A DNA stretch of 64,000 bases from Phenylobacterium deserti (GCA_945874825.1 CAMCIK010000001.1:1-64000); one strand, 5' to 3'; counted from the stretch's first letter, positions 9,199 through 18,960 are shown. Numbers and translations are program-made. Notes: generated by a model from the letters alone, not told the origin.

Positions 9199-9613
9199 CC
9201 TCCACCTCGGCTTCCGCAGCGAGGGCGCCGCCGCCCTCCAGTTCGGCCGCCCATTCCTTGCCGTCCAGGGCGATCCGTCCCTCGCCGTGATGGAAGGCGG
9301 CTCCACTCCGGCCCGCCTGTCCGAGGAGGCGGGAGGTCGTGTCGTTGATATCGCCCGGCGCAGCGGCCCCGCCCCTCGGGAAGAAGCGACGAGCGCCGAA
9401 GGTCGTGACCAAGGTGAGCCCGGCAAACAGGGCCGCCTGCCCCGCCCAGCCTGGCTCCAGGACCAGGGCGACGAGGGCGACGACGCCGGCCGACGCTGCC
9501 GGCCACAGGAGCCAGCCCGTGCCGGTCGCGGCCTCGACGGCCAGGAGGGCTACGGCCAGCCCGGCCCAGAACCAGAAGGGCTGGGCCACGAGGATTTCCG
9601 CCAAAGCCGCCAA
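9152..9613 (-). CDS. NfeD-like membrane protein
   Basis: 153-residue short NfeD-family protein. Hydrophobic helices fill the first 75 residues and a small OB-fold-like C-terminal domain follows (about 85-153). It follows the SPFH gene after two bases, with an apparent TTG start, the standard stomatin-NfeD pairing. The pair is thought to organise membrane microdomains; the NfeD partner's role is not settled. Its 3' end overlaps the convergent MarR gene by 47 bases. Confidence 0.88.
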   Translation of the reverse strand: MAALAEILVAQPFWFWAGLAVALLAVEAATGTGWLLWPAASAGVVALVALVLEPGWAGQAALFAGLTLVTTFGARRFFPRGGAAAPGDINDTTSRLLGQAGRSGAAFHHGEGRIALDGKEWAAELEGGGALAAEAEVEVIGIRGAILQVRRRR

Positions 9614-9615
9614 GG

Positions 9616-10539
9616 TCAGCTTCCCTTCGCTTCGTTCCGGACACCGCCAAGCAGCTCGGAGATCCCGGAGATGGAGCCAATCATCGACGACATTTCGGCT
9701 GGCACGATGACCGTCTTCTGCTGCGGACTCTCGGCCAGCTTGGCGAAGGCGTCCACATAGCGCTGGGCGATGAAGTAGTTGATGGCGTTGACGTCGCCCT
9801 TGGCGATGGCTTCCGAGACCATTCGCGTCGCCTCAGCCTCGGCCTCGGCGGACCGCTCCCGGGCCTCGGAGTCCCGAAAGGCGGCTTCCCGGCGGCCTTC
9901 GGCCTCCAGGATGGCGGCCTGCTTGGCCCCCTCGGCCCGGGCGATGGCGGCCTGCTTCTCACCGTCGGCCTCGGTGATCACCGCCCGGCGCTCCCGCTCG
10001 GCTTTCATCTGGCGCGCCATGGCGTTGGTGATATCCGGCGGCGGCAGGAGGTCCTTGATCTCGATCCGCGCTACCTTGACCCCCCAGGGGCTGGTCGCCT
10101 CGTCGATGACGGCCAGCAGGCGGGAATTGATCTGGTCGCGCTGGCTGAGCACCTCGTCCAGCTCCATGTTGCCGACCACCGTGCGCAGGTTGGTCATGGA
10201 CAGCTGGGTGATGGCGTAATCGAGGTTGGTGACGCGATAGGCCGCGGAGGCGGCGTCCATAACCTGGATGAAGACGATGGCATCGACCTGGACGGTGACG
10301 TTGTCCTTGGTGATGACTTCCTGGCGTGGAACGTCGAGCACCTGTTCCATCATGTTGATCCGAGCACGGACGGTCTCGACAAAGGGGGTGAGGATGTTGA
10401 TGCCCGGGCGAAGGGTGCGGACATAGCGACCGAAGCGCTCGACCGTGAATTCCCGGCCCTGGGGAACGATCTTGATCGTCGACAACACGACGACCAGGGC
10501 CAGAACCACAAGAAGTCCGACAGTCAAGATTGGAAACAT
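9616..10539 (-). CDS. SPFH/band 7 (stomatin-like, QmcA-type) membrane protein
   Basis: 307-residue SPFH protein with one N-terminal membrane anchor (FPILTVGLLVVLALVVVL). The band 7 domain follows (VPQGREFTVERFGRY onwards), and then a long Ala/Glu/Arg-rich coiled coil (about 180-250) used for oligomerisation. I chose the ATG at 10539 because AGGAG lies seven bases before it; an upstream ATG at 10566 lacks a ribosome-binding site. It is co-transcribed with the NfeD-like gene. Stomatin-NfeD pairs form large membrane-bound cages; here quality control of membrane proteins is an inference. Confidence 0.93.
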   Translation of the reverse strand: MFPILTVGLLVVLALVVVLSTIKIVPQGREFTVERFGRYVRTLRPGINILTPFVETVRARINMMEQVLDVPRQEVITKDNVTVQVDAIVFIQVMDAASAAYRVTNLDYAITQLSMTNLRTVVGNMELDEVLSQRDQINSRLLAVIDEATSPWGVKVARIEIKDLLPPPDITNAMARQMKAERERRAVITEADGEKQAAIARAEGAKQAAILEAEGRREAAFRDSEARERSAEAEAEATRMVSEAIAKGDVNAINYFIAQRYVDAFAKLAESPQQKTVIVPAEMSSMIGSISGISELLGGVRNEAKGS

Positions 10540-10619
10540 GGCATTCTCCTGCTCGTGAGAGGACATCTAGGGATCGGAGCGCGGTTTTGGAACGTCTGAG
10601 GGCCAGGGATCACCAAGGC

Positions 10620-11210
10620 GTGTTGAGCGCCAAGCGACGGACATGGGCACCCCTGGCGGGCGCTCTTGCGGCGATGGCCCTGGTGGGCTCAGCCCCGGCC
10701 CTCGCCGCAGCCCCTGCGGCCAGCCCAAAATCGGCGACCGCCAAGCCGGCGGCCCCCAAGTCCGCCGCCCCAAAGCCCGCAACCTTCGACGCCCGTAGGC
10801 CTGCAGACATCATCGCCTTGCTATCCAGCATGGAGGCGTCCACGGAAATCGCCCGCAAGGAGGATGGCCAGGTCTTCATGAAGGTGACCACGCCGGGCGG
10901 CGGCTTCGGCGCCCAGATGGTGGGCTGCAACGAGGCCTTCAGCTCCTGCAAGGCCATCGCCTTCTACACCGCCTTTGCGCGGAAGGGCGTCAACATGGTG
11001 CAGATCAACGACTACAACCGCAGCCAGCTCACCTGCCGGGGGGTCATGGCCCCCTCTGGTGAGCCCAGCGTCATGTACGCCGTCCTCCTGAACGGCCGGC
11101 AGACCCGCGACGAGATGCGCGAGCACATCGGTGTCTGGCAGGGGTGCCTCAGCGGGTTCGGCGAGTTCATCCAGGACCCCATCAGCTTCCTCTCGCGACC
11201 GCAGGGCTGA
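10620..11210 (+). CDS. Exported YbjN-family protein
   Basis: A secreted protein whose C-terminal part (about 75-196) resembles the YbjN fold (putative sensory transduction regulator family), with conserved Phe/Tyr/Cys positions. A signal peptide follows the start (WAPLAGALAAMALVGSAPALA), then an Ala/Pro/Lys linker. The start is uncertain. GTG 10620 and TTG 10623 immediately precede the signal peptide, whereas the upstream ATG 10530 would add 30 residues and overlap the SPFH gene start. Three or four cysteines in the mature domain suggest disulfides in the periplasm. Function unknown. Confidence 0.72.
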   Translation: MLSAKRRTWAPLAGALAAMALVGSAPALAAAPAASPKSATAKPAAPKSAAPKPATFDARRPADIIALLSSMEASTEIARKEDGQVFMKVTTPGGGFGAQMVGCNEAFSSCKAIAFYTAFARKGVNMVQINDYNRSQLTCRGVMAPSGEPSVMYAVLLNGRQTRDEMREHIGVWQGCLSGFGEFIQDPISFLSRPQG

Positions 11211-11343
11211 GGCCGGACTTCCGCCGGGATGGAAGCCGGCGACCCGCGACTGCCCACATCTTTTCATCGCTCAGATACCTGATATCCCAGCTAGGTTCGA
11301 ATACAGCCGGAACCTCGGATCCGTTCGAAAAAGGATGCGTCGC

Positions 11344-12612
11344 ATGGCGTCTGAGACATCATCGGCCCGGGGTGAAGGCGGCCGGATCCTGTCCATCGAC
11401 GTCGTGCGGGGCATGGCCGTGCTCGGCATCCTGCTGATGAACATAGTCGCCATGGGCCTGCCGACCTACGCCTACATCAACCCCATCTACGGGGGCGGGA
11501 TCACGGGGGCCGACTTGTGGACTTGGGCGGTCAACAACGTCTTCGCTGACGGCAAGATGCGCGCCCTCTTCACCATGCTGTTCGGGGCCTCCGCCATGCT
11601 GATCGCCGGCCGGGCAGAGTCCGGAACTGGCCTCGGGCCTGTCCAGACCCACTACCGCCGGCTGTTCTGGATGTTCGTCATCGGCATGATCCACGCCTAC
11701 TTCTTCTTCCTGGGCGACATCCTCGTCACCTACGCCCTTGCGGGGGCCCTGGTCTTTCCCCTCCGCCGGCTGGATCCGCGTCTGCTGATCGGCCTGGGCG
11801 GTGCCGTCCTCGCCGCGCTGTTCGTGTGGCACTGGAGCGATGCTGGCCAGATGAACGCCCTCATGGCGGCGGCGATGGCACCGGGTGCCGATGAGGCCGC
11901 CCGCAACGCCTGGGCTCAGGCTTCCCAGGGCTTCGTGGCGCCGCCGGGGTTCTCAGAACAGGAGACCGCCCTGTTCCGGGGCGGATTCCTCGAGGCCCTC
12001 GAAGCGCGCGCGAGGGTCGCCTTGCTGCTGCAGGTGACAATTCCCTTCGACGCGGGCCCGGAGGCGGTCGGTCAGATGCTGATCGGCATGGGACTCTTCC
12101 GCCTGGGCTTCTTTTCGCTCGAATGGTCGACCCGCGCCTACCTCGTCATGATGGCGCTGGGCTATGCCATCGCCGCGCCGTTCGCGGCCCTGCAGACCGG
12201 GATGATCCAGGCTTCGGGCTTCGAGCCTCTCCGGACCCACGAGCTGATGGTCTGGCAGTCCCTAACCCGGCCCTTCATCGCCCTGGCGCACGCCTCGGCC
12301 CTGCTGCTGATCGTCCGCGCCGGCCTGTTTCGGGGGCTGGTATCGCGACTGGAAGCTGCGGGCCGCATGGCCTTCACCAACTACCTGATGACCTCGGTGA
12401 TCACGAGCCTGGTCTTCTGCGGCTACGGCCTGGGCCTCTACGGCCATCTGTCGCGGTTCGAGCTGCTCGGAGTGGTGGCCGGCGTCTGGGCCCTGATCCT
12501 CCTGTGGAGCCGACCCTGGCTGGCCCACTTTCGCTACGGCCCCCTCGAATGGATCTGGCGCTCCCTCGTCCAGTGGAAGCGCCAGCCCTTCCGGAAGGCG
12601 CAGACAGCCTAG
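11344..12612 (+). CDS. DUF418 family polytopic membrane protein
   Basis: 422-residue YeiB-like protein. It opens with ILSIDVVRGMAVLGILLMN, the hallmark first helix of this family. About ten hydrophobic segments follow, and the C-terminal DUF418 domain includes AAGRMAFTNYLMTSV. ATG 11344 is preferred to ATG 11335 because AAGGA lies eight bases before it. Members may be acyl-group transferases or transporters, but no substrate is established. Its end overlaps the convergent SDR gene by four bases. Confidence 0.85.
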   Translation: MASETSSARGEGGRILSIDVVRGMAVLGILLMNIVAMGLPTYAYINPIYGGGITGADLWTWAVNNVFADGKMRALFTMLFGASAMLIAGRAESGTGLGPVQTHYRRLFWMFVIGMIHAYFFFLGDILVTYALAGALVFPLRRLDPRLLIGLGGAVLAALFVWHWSDAGQMNALMAAAMAPGADEAARNAWAQASQGFVAPPGFSEQETALFRGGFLEALEARARVALLLQVTIPFDAGPEAVGQMLIGMGLFRLGFFSLEWSTRAYLVMMALGYAIAAPFAALQTGMIQASGFEPLRTHELMVWQSLTRPFIALAHASALLLIVRAGLFRGLVSRLEAAGRMAFTNYLMTSVITSLVFCGYGLGLYGHLSRFELLGVVAGVWALILLWSRPWLAHFRYGPLEWIWRSLVQWKRQPFRKAQTA

Positions 12613-13382
12613 CGCGCCGTATAGCCCCCATCCACGACCATCTCCGAACCGGTCATGAAGCTGGACTCGTCGGAAGCGAGGAAGACGATGGCGTTGGCAA
12701 TCTCGACCGGTTCGGCCAGGCGGCCCAGGGCGTGCTGCTGGACTAGGGTCTCGCGCACGGCGTTGCCGTTCTCCACCTCGCGCAGGATGTTGTGGACCAG
12801 GGGCGTCTCCACGTAGCCGGGATGGACGGAGTTCACCCGAATGCCGAGGGGCGCCCATTCCAGGGCCGCGGCCTTGGTCAGCATGAGCACCGCCCCTTTC
12901 GAGGCGCAGTAGGCCGCCGCCCCGGGGGTGGCGATCTTGCCCATGATGGATGAGATGTTGATCACCGAGCCACCCCGCCCGCCCTTGAGGATCAGGGGCC
13001 CGGCGAAGCGGTGGCCGTAGAACACCCCGTCCAGGTTGACCGCCAGGGTCCTTCGCCAGTTCTCGAGGCTGTGGCTCATCAGCTCGTTGCCCAGGGTGGT
13101 CATGCCGGCGTTGTTCACCAGGATGTCCAGACGCCCGAAGGCGGCCTCGACCTCCCCGACCACGCGCTCCCAGTCCTCCGGGGAGGTGACGTCATGGGTG
13201 AAGGCTCTGGCCCTTCCTCCCGCTGCCACGATGGAGTCCGCCACCGAAAGCGCCGACTCAGGCGACAGGTCCGTCACCGCCACGGCGGCGCCTTCCTTTG
13301 CCAGGCCCCGGCAGGCCGCCGCGCCAATTCCCGAGCCGCCGCCGGTGACCAGGGCGACCCGCCCGTCCAGACGCCCGCTCAC
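12609..13382 (-). CDS. Short-chain dehydrogenase/reductase
   Basis: 257-residue classical SDR. The cofactor motif TGGGSGIG is at 13-20, NNAG is near 90, and the catalytic YxxxK is in AAYCASKGA with a Ser in INISSIMG. The acidic residue after the second strand (TDLSPES) suggests NAD rather than NADP. It overlaps the nitronate monooxygenase-like gene by four bases (ATGA), so both act in one operon. The substrate cannot be told from sequence; family members oxidise secondary alcohols in lipid or xenobiotic catabolism. Confidence 0.9.
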   Translation of the reverse strand: MSGRLDGRVALVTGGGSGIGAAACRGLAKEGAAVAVTDLSPESALSVADSIVAAGGRARAFTHDVTSPEDWERVVGEVEAAFGRLDILVNNAGMTTLGNELMSHSLENWRRTLAVNLDGVFYGHRFAGPLILKGGRGGSVINISSIMGKIATPGAAAYCASKGAVLMLTKAAALEWAPLGIRVNSVHPGYVETPLVHNILREVENGNAVRETLVQQHALGRLAEPVEIANAIVFLASDESSFMTGSEMVVDGGYTAR

Positions 13383-14359
13383 GCCGTCACCTGCGCGGTC
13401 CGCAGGGCCGACAGCCGGTCGATGGCCGCCTCGGCCCCGGAAACCAGCCGCGCGACGATCTCCGCCGCCGGAAGGACCTCATGAATTCCGCCGGCCGACT
13501 GGCCCATGGCGAAGCAGGACCGGTCGGGGTCGAGCCCCTCAATCTGCCCGCCAATACCGCCCATGACACCGGCCCGGCTGGAGAGCATGGCCTGCATGGG
13601 GAAGGGCTGGATGTCCGCCGGCCGGCCCTCCCAGTCGTCGACATAGGGGTTCTTGCGCACCCGCATGGGCTTGCCCGAGTAGCAACGGGTGCGGATGGTG
13701 TCCTCGTCAGCGGAGTCCACGATGGTCTGCCGGTAGAGGTCGCCGGCGTGGGCCTCGGGCGAGGCAATGAACCGGGTGCCGACCCAGACCCCCACAGCCC
13801 CAAGCCCCAGCACGGCGGCCAGGCCCCGGCCATCATAGATGCCGCCGGCCCCGACCACGGGAATCTTCACCGCCTCCACCGCCTGGGCGATGAGGGGCAG
13901 GCCGCCGACCAGGCCGGTGTGCCCGCCACCCTCGCCACCCTGGCAGATGACCGCATCGCAGCCGGCCTGCTCGGCCTTGACCGCGTGCTTCACCGCACCG
14001 CAAACCACCATGACCTTCAGCCCAGCCGTCTTGAGCTTCTCCAGGATCGGCATGGGCACGCCCAGGCCCGCCACGAAGGACGAGGCACCCTCCTCGATGA
14101 TCACGTCGACGGCGGCGGTCAGGCTCTCCGGCGAGGCGGCCAGGAGGTCGACGCCAAAGGGGCCGTCGGTCAGGCTGCGCACCTTCCGCATCTGGTCGCG
14201 GATGAAATCGGGGCCCTGGCCGGCCATGCCCAGCACGCCATAGCCGCCGGCGTTGGTCACTGCGGCGGCGAGCTCGGCGTAGGAGACCCCGCCCATACCG
14301 GCCAGCATGACGGGATGCTTCACCCCGAGAAGGTCACAGAGCTTGGTGTGCAGGGTCAT
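13379..14359 (-). CDS. Nitronate monooxygenase / FabK-like flavoprotein
   Basis: 326-residue FMN TIM barrel of the 2-nitropropane dioxygenase family. The phosphate-binding segment CQGGEGGGHTG and the following GAGGIYDGRG are visible. The start region (KLCDLLGVKHPVMLAGM) is typical. This subgroup also contains NADH:quinone reductases and enoyl-ACP reductase II relatives, so oxidation of nitronates is only one possibility. It overlaps the downstream SDR start by four bases. The pair looks catabolic or detoxifying. Confidence 0.85.
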   Translation of the reverse strand: MTLHTKLCDLLGVKHPVMLAGMGGVSYAELAAAVTNAGGYGVLGMAGQGPDFIRDQMRKVRSLTDGPFGVDLLAASPESLTAAVDVIIEEGASSFVAGLGVPMPILEKLKTAGLKVMVVCGAVKHAVKAEQAGCDAVICQGGEGGGHTGLVGGLPLIAQAVEAVKIPVVGAGGIYDGRGLAAVLGLGAVGVWVGTRFIASPEAHAGDLYRQTIVDSADEDTIRTRCYSGKPMRVRKNPYVDDWEGRPADIQPFPMQAMLSSRAGVMGGIGGQIEGLDPDRSCFAMGQSAGGIHEVLPAAEIVARLVSGAEAAIDRLSALRTAQVTA

Positions 14360-14427
14360 GGCGGCCTCCCGTTCCTTGGGAAGGCAGAATGGCGCCGAAA
14401 TCCGCAGGTGGGAACCGGCGTCCCGCG

Positions 14428-15351
14428 TCAGGCGTTCTCTCCGTCCAGGTCCGAAGGCAGGGCCTCGTAGACCCGCGAGCAGAACTCGCAGGACACCCGG
14501 ATACGGCCGTCAGCCTCCACCATGTCCTGGCGCTCCTCGGCGCTGAACGAGGCCAGAAGGCCGAGGATCCTTGCCTGGGAGCAGCGGCAAGCGGCCTTGA
14601 GCGCTTGGGGTGCGAAGACCCGCACCCCGTCCTCGTGGAAGAGGCGGAACAGGAGCTCGCCGGCCGGCAGGAGAGGGTCGATGAGTTCGTCCTCGCCGAG
14701 GGTCTCGAACAGGGCCTCGGTGCGCCGCCAGGGCTCCTCGGTGGAACCCCGGGCGTCGTCTCCGGCGATGTTCTGGATCAGGACGCCGCCAGCCCGCCAC
14801 TGGGGCCCCTCCCCGGAGTCGGCCTGCCCCACCGCCAGCCGGATCCGCGTGGGAGTCTGCTCGGACTGGGCGAAGTATTGCTCGGCGCAGAGGGCCAGGG
14901 TCTCGCCCTCGATGGCCGTCACCCCCTGGTAACGATCCATGTCGGGGCCCTGATCCACCGTCATCATGAAGAGGCCATCGCCCAGCAAGGTCCGGGCGCC
15001 GGGGCGCTGGAAGCCAGCGGTGAGGGTGGCGATTTCCTCGGGATCGAAGCGACAATAGCCTCTCAGGGTCCCGGCCGTATCGTAGTCGCAGACCACGTAG
15101 CGGACCGGCCCGTTCCCCTGGGCCTGGACGATCAGCCGGCCCTCGAACTTCAGGTTCGAGCCCACCAGGGCGGCCAGGGCGCAGGTCTCGCCCAGCAGGT
15201 TGGCCACCGGGTCCGGATAGTTGTGGGCCGACAGGATTTCGTCCACTGCTGCGCCCAGGCGCACGAGCCGGCCGCGCACCGCCTCCCCCTCGATCTGGAA
15301 GGGAAAGACGCGGTCCTCGTCGACCACCTCCAGGGATATCCCGCCGCTCAT
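14428..15351 (-). CDS. hslO: Redox-regulated chaperone Hsp33
   Basis: 307-residue Hsp33, a holdase activated by oxidative unfolding. The zinc switch is intact: Cys255 and Cys257 (ACRCSQ) and Cys288 and Cys291 (SCEFCS). I chose ATG 15351, where ATGA overlaps the argF stop by four bases; an ATG 15 bases upstream would lie inside argF. It is the last gene of argD-argF-hslO. The C-terminus extends slightly past the zinc domain. Confidence 0.95.
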   Translation of the reverse strand: MSGGISLEVVDEDRVFPFQIEGEAVRGRLVRLGAAVDEILSAHNYPDPVANLLGETCALAALVGSNLKFEGRLIVQAQGNGPVRYVVCDYDTAGTLRGYCRFDPEEIATLTAGFQRPGARTLLGDGLFMMTVDQGPDMDRYQGVTAIEGETLALCAEQYFAQSEQTPTRIRLAVGQADSGEGPQWRAGGVLIQNIAGDDARGSTEEPWRRTEALFETLGEDELIDPLLPAGELLFRLFHEDGVRVFAPQALKAACRCSQARILGLLASFSAEERQDMVEADGRIRVSCEFCSRVYEALPSDLDGENA

Positions 15352-16283
15352 ATTGCGCCGAAGCACCAGGCCAGGACGGACTTCTGGGCGTGGATCCGGT
15401 TCTCGGCCTCCTCCCAGATCCGCGACCGGGGTCCGTCGATCACAGCGGAGGTCACCTCTTCCTCCCGGTGCGCGGGCAGGCAGTGCAGGAAGACCGCCTC
15501 GCGGTGGGCCTGATCCATGAGGGCCTCGTCCACCTGGTAGGGCGAGAGGGCCGCCATGCGCTCGGCCTTGTCGGTATCGCCCATAGAGACCCAGGTGTCG
15601 GTGATCACGCAGTCGGCCCCGGAGACGGCCTCCCGGGGGTCCCGGGTGACTGAGACCTGGCCCTGCAGGGAGGCTGCGCGCGCCAGGTCCGCCGGGTCAG
15701 GGGCATAGCCCTCCGGGCAGGCGATGTTCAGCCGATAGCCCAGCAGGGGCGCAGCGTGGATGAAGCTGGCGCAGACATTGTTACCGTCGCCCACCCAGGC
15801 CAGGGTCCGCCCCGCGACCGGGCCGCGGTGGGCCTCGAAGGTCATGAGGTCCGCCAGGATCTGGCAGGGATGGCCGGTGTCCGACAGGCCGTTGATGACC
15901 GGCACGGCGCAGTGGGCGGCCAGGTCCTCAAGGTCGGTGTGGCGGTTGGACCTCAGCATGACGGCGTCGACCATACGGGACAGGACCCGGGCGGTGTCGG
16001 CGATGGTCTCGCCCCGGCCCAGCTGCATGTCGGCGGCCGTGGAGATGATTACGTCCCCACCCAGCTGGCGCATGGCCGCATCGAACGAGAACCGCGTCCG
16101 CGTCGAGTTCTTCTCGAAGATCATGGCCAGGGTGCGCTCACGCCCAGGTGCGTCCGCGTCAACGCGCCCCTGGGTCCAGCCGGCGCGCGCGGCCTTGCGG
16201 GCCGCCGCGTCGTCAAGAATCCGGCGAAGGGTCGTCGCCTCCAGGGACCATAGGTCCAGGAAGTGTCGGACGGCGGGGTTCAT
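15348..16283 (-). CDS. argF: Ornithine carbamoyltransferase
   Basis: 311-residue anabolic OTCase forming citrulline from ornithine and carbamoyl phosphate. The carbamoyl-phosphate loop STRTRFSF is near 55-62 and the HCLPAHR active-site segment is near 265, with its family cysteine. The ATG at 16283 gives the standard N-terminus ([11 protein letters not shown]) and lies 32 bases after argD. It overlaps hslO by four bases. Confidence 0.97.
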   Translation of the reverse strand: MNPAVRHFLDLWSLEATTLRRILDDAAARKAARAGWTQGRVDADAPGRERTLAMIFEKNSTRTRFSFDAAMRQLGGDVIISTAADMQLGRGETIADTARVLSRMVDAVMLRSNRHTDLEDLAAHCAVPVINGLSDTGHPCQILADLMTFEAHRGPVAGRTLAWVGDGNNVCASFIHAAPLLGYRLNIACPEGYAPDPADLARAASLQGQVSVTRDPREAVSGADCVITDTWVSMGDTDKAERMAALSPYQVDEALMDQAHREAVFLHCLPAHREEEVTSAVIDGPRSRIWEEAENRIHAQKSVLAWCFGAI

Positions 16284-16315
16284 GGCTCCCTCCTCGGGCG
16301 GCATGGCGGCTCGCC

Positions 16316-17530
16316 TCAGGCGCCACGGGCGCGGGCGCAGGCCCGCTCGAGCTTCTCCACCACCTCGCGCACCTCGTCGACCGAGATGACCAGGGGCGGC
16401 AGGAGCCGCACGCAGTTGTCGCCACCGCCGGCGATGAGCAGCCTCTCGTCCCGGGCGTGCTGCATGAAATCGCGGTTGGGGGTCTTCAGCTTCAGACCGA
16501 TCAACAGGCCCCGGCCGCGGATCTCCTCGACCACGTCCGGGTTGCGCGCCTTCAGGCCCTCGAGCTGCTGGGTGAAATAGCCGGAGACCTCGGCCACGTG
16601 GTCCAGCAGCGCTGGTGAGCACAGCTCCTCCACCGCCGCCAGGCCCACCGCCATGGCCAGCGGATTGCCGCCGTATGTCGAGCCATGGGAGCCGGGCGTC
16701 ATACCTGAGGCCGCCCGGGCCGTGGCCAGGCAGGCCCCGATGGGGAAGCCCCCGCCCAGAGCCTTGGCCACGGCCATGATGTCGGGCTCGATCCCGGCCC
16801 ACTCGTGGGCGAAGAGCTTGCCCGTGCGCGAGAAGCCGCACTGGACCTCATCGAGGATCATCAGCACGCCGTACTGGTCGCATAGGGCGCGCAGTTCCCG
16901 CAGGCAGGAGTCGGGAACGGCCCGGGCGCCGCCCTCGCCCTGTACCGGCTCCAGGATCACCGCCGCAGTGGTAGGCGATGCGAGGGCCGCCTTCAGGGCC
17001 TCGTGGTCGCCGAACTCCAGCTGGAGAAAGCCCGGCATGCGGGGGCCAAAGCCCTCAAGGTAGCTGGGATTGCCCGAGGCGTTCACCGCCGCCAGCGTCC
17101 GGCCGTGGAACGAGCCGTCGAAGCCGATGATGTCGATCCGCTCCTTCTGGCCCCGGGCCCAGTGGAACTTGCGTGCCGTCTTGATGGCGCACTCCACCGC
17201 CTCGGTCCCCGAATTGGTGAAGAAGACCACGTCGGCGAAGGTCGCATCGGTCAGGGCCGAGGCCAGCTTCGCCTGCTCGGGAATCGTGAAGATGTTCGAG
17301 ACGTGCCAGAGCTTGTCCGCCTGGGCCTTGAGGGCCGCGATCAGCTTGGGGTGGGAGTGCCCCAGGGCGTTGACGGCTATGCCCGCCAGGGCGTCCAGGT
17401 AGGCTTCACCGTCGGTCGTGTAGAGACGCACGCCCTCGCCTCGCCCGAACGCCAGGGGCGTGCGATTGTACACCCCCATCAGGTGGTCGGCGGGAACGTT
17501 GAGGCCCTCGGGCTGCGTCTTCTGGGTCAC
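16316..17530 (-). CDS. argD: Acetylornithine aminotransferase
   Basis: 404-residue PLP enzyme of class III making N-acetylornithine. The cofactor-lysine region is [14 protein letters not shown], preceded by the [13 protein letters not shown] stretch that holds the PLP-ring aspartate. The start is GTG with GGAGG ten bases upstream. It heads the argD-argF-hslO operon. A stable hairpin at 17556-17580 precedes it. Family members can also act as succinyldiaminopimelate aminotransferase, which would link to lysA in the same window. Confidence 0.96.
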   Translation of the reverse strand: MTQKTQPEGLNVPADHLMGVYNRTPLAFGRGEGVRLYTTDGEAYLDALAGIAVNALGHSHPKLIAALKAQADKLWHVSNIFTIPEQAKLASALTDATFADVVFFTNSGTEAVECAIKTARKFHWARGQKERIDIIGFDGSFHGRTLAAVNASGNPSYLEGFGPRMPGFLQLEFGDHEALKAALASPTTAAVILEPVQGEGGARAVPDSCLRELRALCDQYGVLMILDEVQCGFSRTGKLFAHEWAGIEPDIMAVAKALGGGFPIGACLATARAASGMTPGSHGSTYGGNPLAMAVGLAAVEELCSPALLDHVAEVSGYFTQQLEGLKARNPDVVEEIRGRGLLIGLKLKTPNRDFMQHARDERLLIAGGGDNCVRLLPPLVISVDEVREVVEKLERACARARGA

Positions 17531-17555
17531 GATCTGGAACCCTCCAAAACGTAGG

Positions 17556-17580
17556 GTCCCCGCCGCAGGGCGACGGGGAC
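17556..17580 (-). terminator. GC-rich hairpin between the ABC-2 permease and argD
   Basis: Arms GTCCCCG and CGGGGAC are extended by partial pairing across a short loop. On the minus strand the hairpin is followed by CCTACGTTTT. It lies downstream of the permease stop (17635) and just before the argD ribosome-binding site. It may end the permease transcript, or act as an attenuator in the argD leader. The T-run is short, so termination is only moderately supported. Confidence 0.45.
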
Positions 17581-17634
17581 TGGAAGGTTTGAACCTCTCC
17601 GTCGGAAGGCCCGGAATGTCAACGTTCGCGGGGC

Positions 17635-18459
17635 TCAGCTCTTGATCTTGTAGCCGGTGTCAAACATCCACAGGCAGGCGCTGGCCAGGGCCACGACCAG
17701 TCCGGCCGTCATCACCGCACCCGCCAGGACCGAGCCCTCGGCCGACCCCAGGAATCCGTATCGGAACCCGTCGATCAGGTAGAAAAAGGGGTTGAAGTGG
17801 CTGAACGTCCGGAAGGGCTCCGGCAGGCGCTCGACCAGGTAGAAGGTCCCGGACAGGAAGGTCAGGGGCATGATGACGAAGTTGGTCACCACAGCCATGT
17901 TGTCGAACTTCTCGCTCCACAGGCCACCCATGACGCCCAGCAGGCCCAGGATCAGGGCGGCACCCAGGCCGAAGTAGAGGATGGCCCAGGGGTGGCTCAC
18001 AGGCAGGTGGGCGAAGGGGGCGACGACGGCTGCGGTGACAGCGCCGACCAATACCCCCCGGGTCGCGGCGCCCAGGCCGAAGGCTGCCACATGCTCGATT
18101 GGGCTCAGGGGCGGTGTCAGGAAATCGCCGATCAAGCCGTTCATCTTCGCCTGCAGCAGGGAGGAGGACGAGTTGGCGAAGGCGTTGTTGAGGATCGACA
18201 TCATAATCAGGCCCGGCGCGACAAAGGCCCCGTAGTCGTAGCCCTGGACCGGCGGGCTTGCCCCCTTCGCCGCCACGACGAAGACCATCATGTAGAGCAG
18301 CGAGGTCACCACCGGGGCGGCCAGGGTCTGCATGCCCACCTTCCAGAAGCGCATGATCTCCCGGCGATAGAGGGTCCGGAACCCGGCCCAGTTCACGCCG
18401 GGGTAGGACCTCGGCTCCGGTGGAGCGGGTGGGGACGGGGGAAGCACAGCATCAGTCAT
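17635..18459 (-). CDS. ABC-2 type transporter permease
   Basis: 274-residue integral membrane protein of the ABC-2 family (YadH/NodJ-like). It has a cytoplasmic N-terminus starting FRTLYRREIMRFWK and about six hydrophobic helices. The conserved Leu/Pro/Phe-rich loop near the fifth helix (PLTFLSGTFYLVERLPEPF) is the ABC-2 signature. No ATP-binding subunit is encoded next to it, so its partner must lie elsewhere. The substrate is unknown; relatives export polysaccharides or drugs. Confidence 0.9.
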   Translation of the reverse strand: MTDAVLPPSPPAPPEPRSYPGVNWAGFRTLYRREIMRFWKVGMQTLAAPVVTSLLYMMVFVVAAKGASPPVQGYDYGAFVAPGLIMMSILNNAFANSSSSLLQAKMNGLIGDFLTPPLSPIEHVAAFGLGAATRGVLVGAVTAAVVAPFAHLPVSHPWAILYFGLGAALILGLLGVMGGLWSEKFDNMAVVTNFVIMPLTFLSGTFYLVERLPEPFRTFSHFNPFFYLIDGFRYGFLGSAEGSVLAGAVMTAGLVVALASACLWMFDTGYKIKS

Positions 18460-18960
18460 GGATCTGGTTTGCGCCGGGCCGCCAAAGGACGCAAGCGGTC
18501 AAGTCGGCTCGTGCCATCTTCCGCGGCGGGACGAGCCTCGACCTGCCCAGCCAGGCGCCTGGTGCCCTGTTCCTGACTGCCCCGCATCGAACCCGACGCC
18601 CTGCCGCCTGACATCAAGGCCGACCCTGACTGGACGTCCCGGGGGCATGGGCTGGGTCGCCACTTCGCCCGGGGCCAGGCCTGCCAGGGCGTCAACCCTT
18701 CGTGGCGCGCAGTCACCGACGGCGGTGCTGCCTCACCAGACCCGGACACGGAATGGCCTTCCAGATCTGGGATCCAGCCGCCAGTTCATTGGTCAAACTA
18801 TATATTGTTTCTGTGGATGGACGCTGTGGCGCCGGTTGTGGTCTTGGCAGTCCGCGTTACGATATGTGGTGGACGGAGGCGGTTGGGCGAAGGCTCCGGA
18901 ACAAGATGTTGATCCCGGTAGCGCCTGGCGCGAGACCCGGACAGGATGGTGGAGCGAACC
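18460..18960 (+). promoter_or_regulatory. 500-base gene-free interval upstream of gcrA
   Basis: I find no convincing coding sequence here; an open frame on the minus strand (18456-18749) has no recognisable features. An AT-rich patch at 18786-18815 contains a small quasi-palindrome (AAAC, eight A/T-rich bases, GTTT), next to TGTGGATGG at 18812-18820, a weak DnaA-box match. A possible sigma-70-like promoter is TTGTGG (18836-18841) and TACGAT (18858-18863) with 16 bases between. No GANTC methylation site is present in the interval. GGAG at 18951-18954 is the gcrA ribosome-binding site. Confidence 0.45.

Noticed and set aside
11294-11304. GGTTCGAATAC, like a tRNA T-loop
   Set aside because: No matching acceptor, D or anticodon stems around it; chance match in the leader of the DUF418 gene.
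18456-18749. 97-codon minus-strand frame upstream of gcrA
   Set aside because: No recognisable motif, ribosome-binding site or composition typical of protein; the region is more likely leader sequence.
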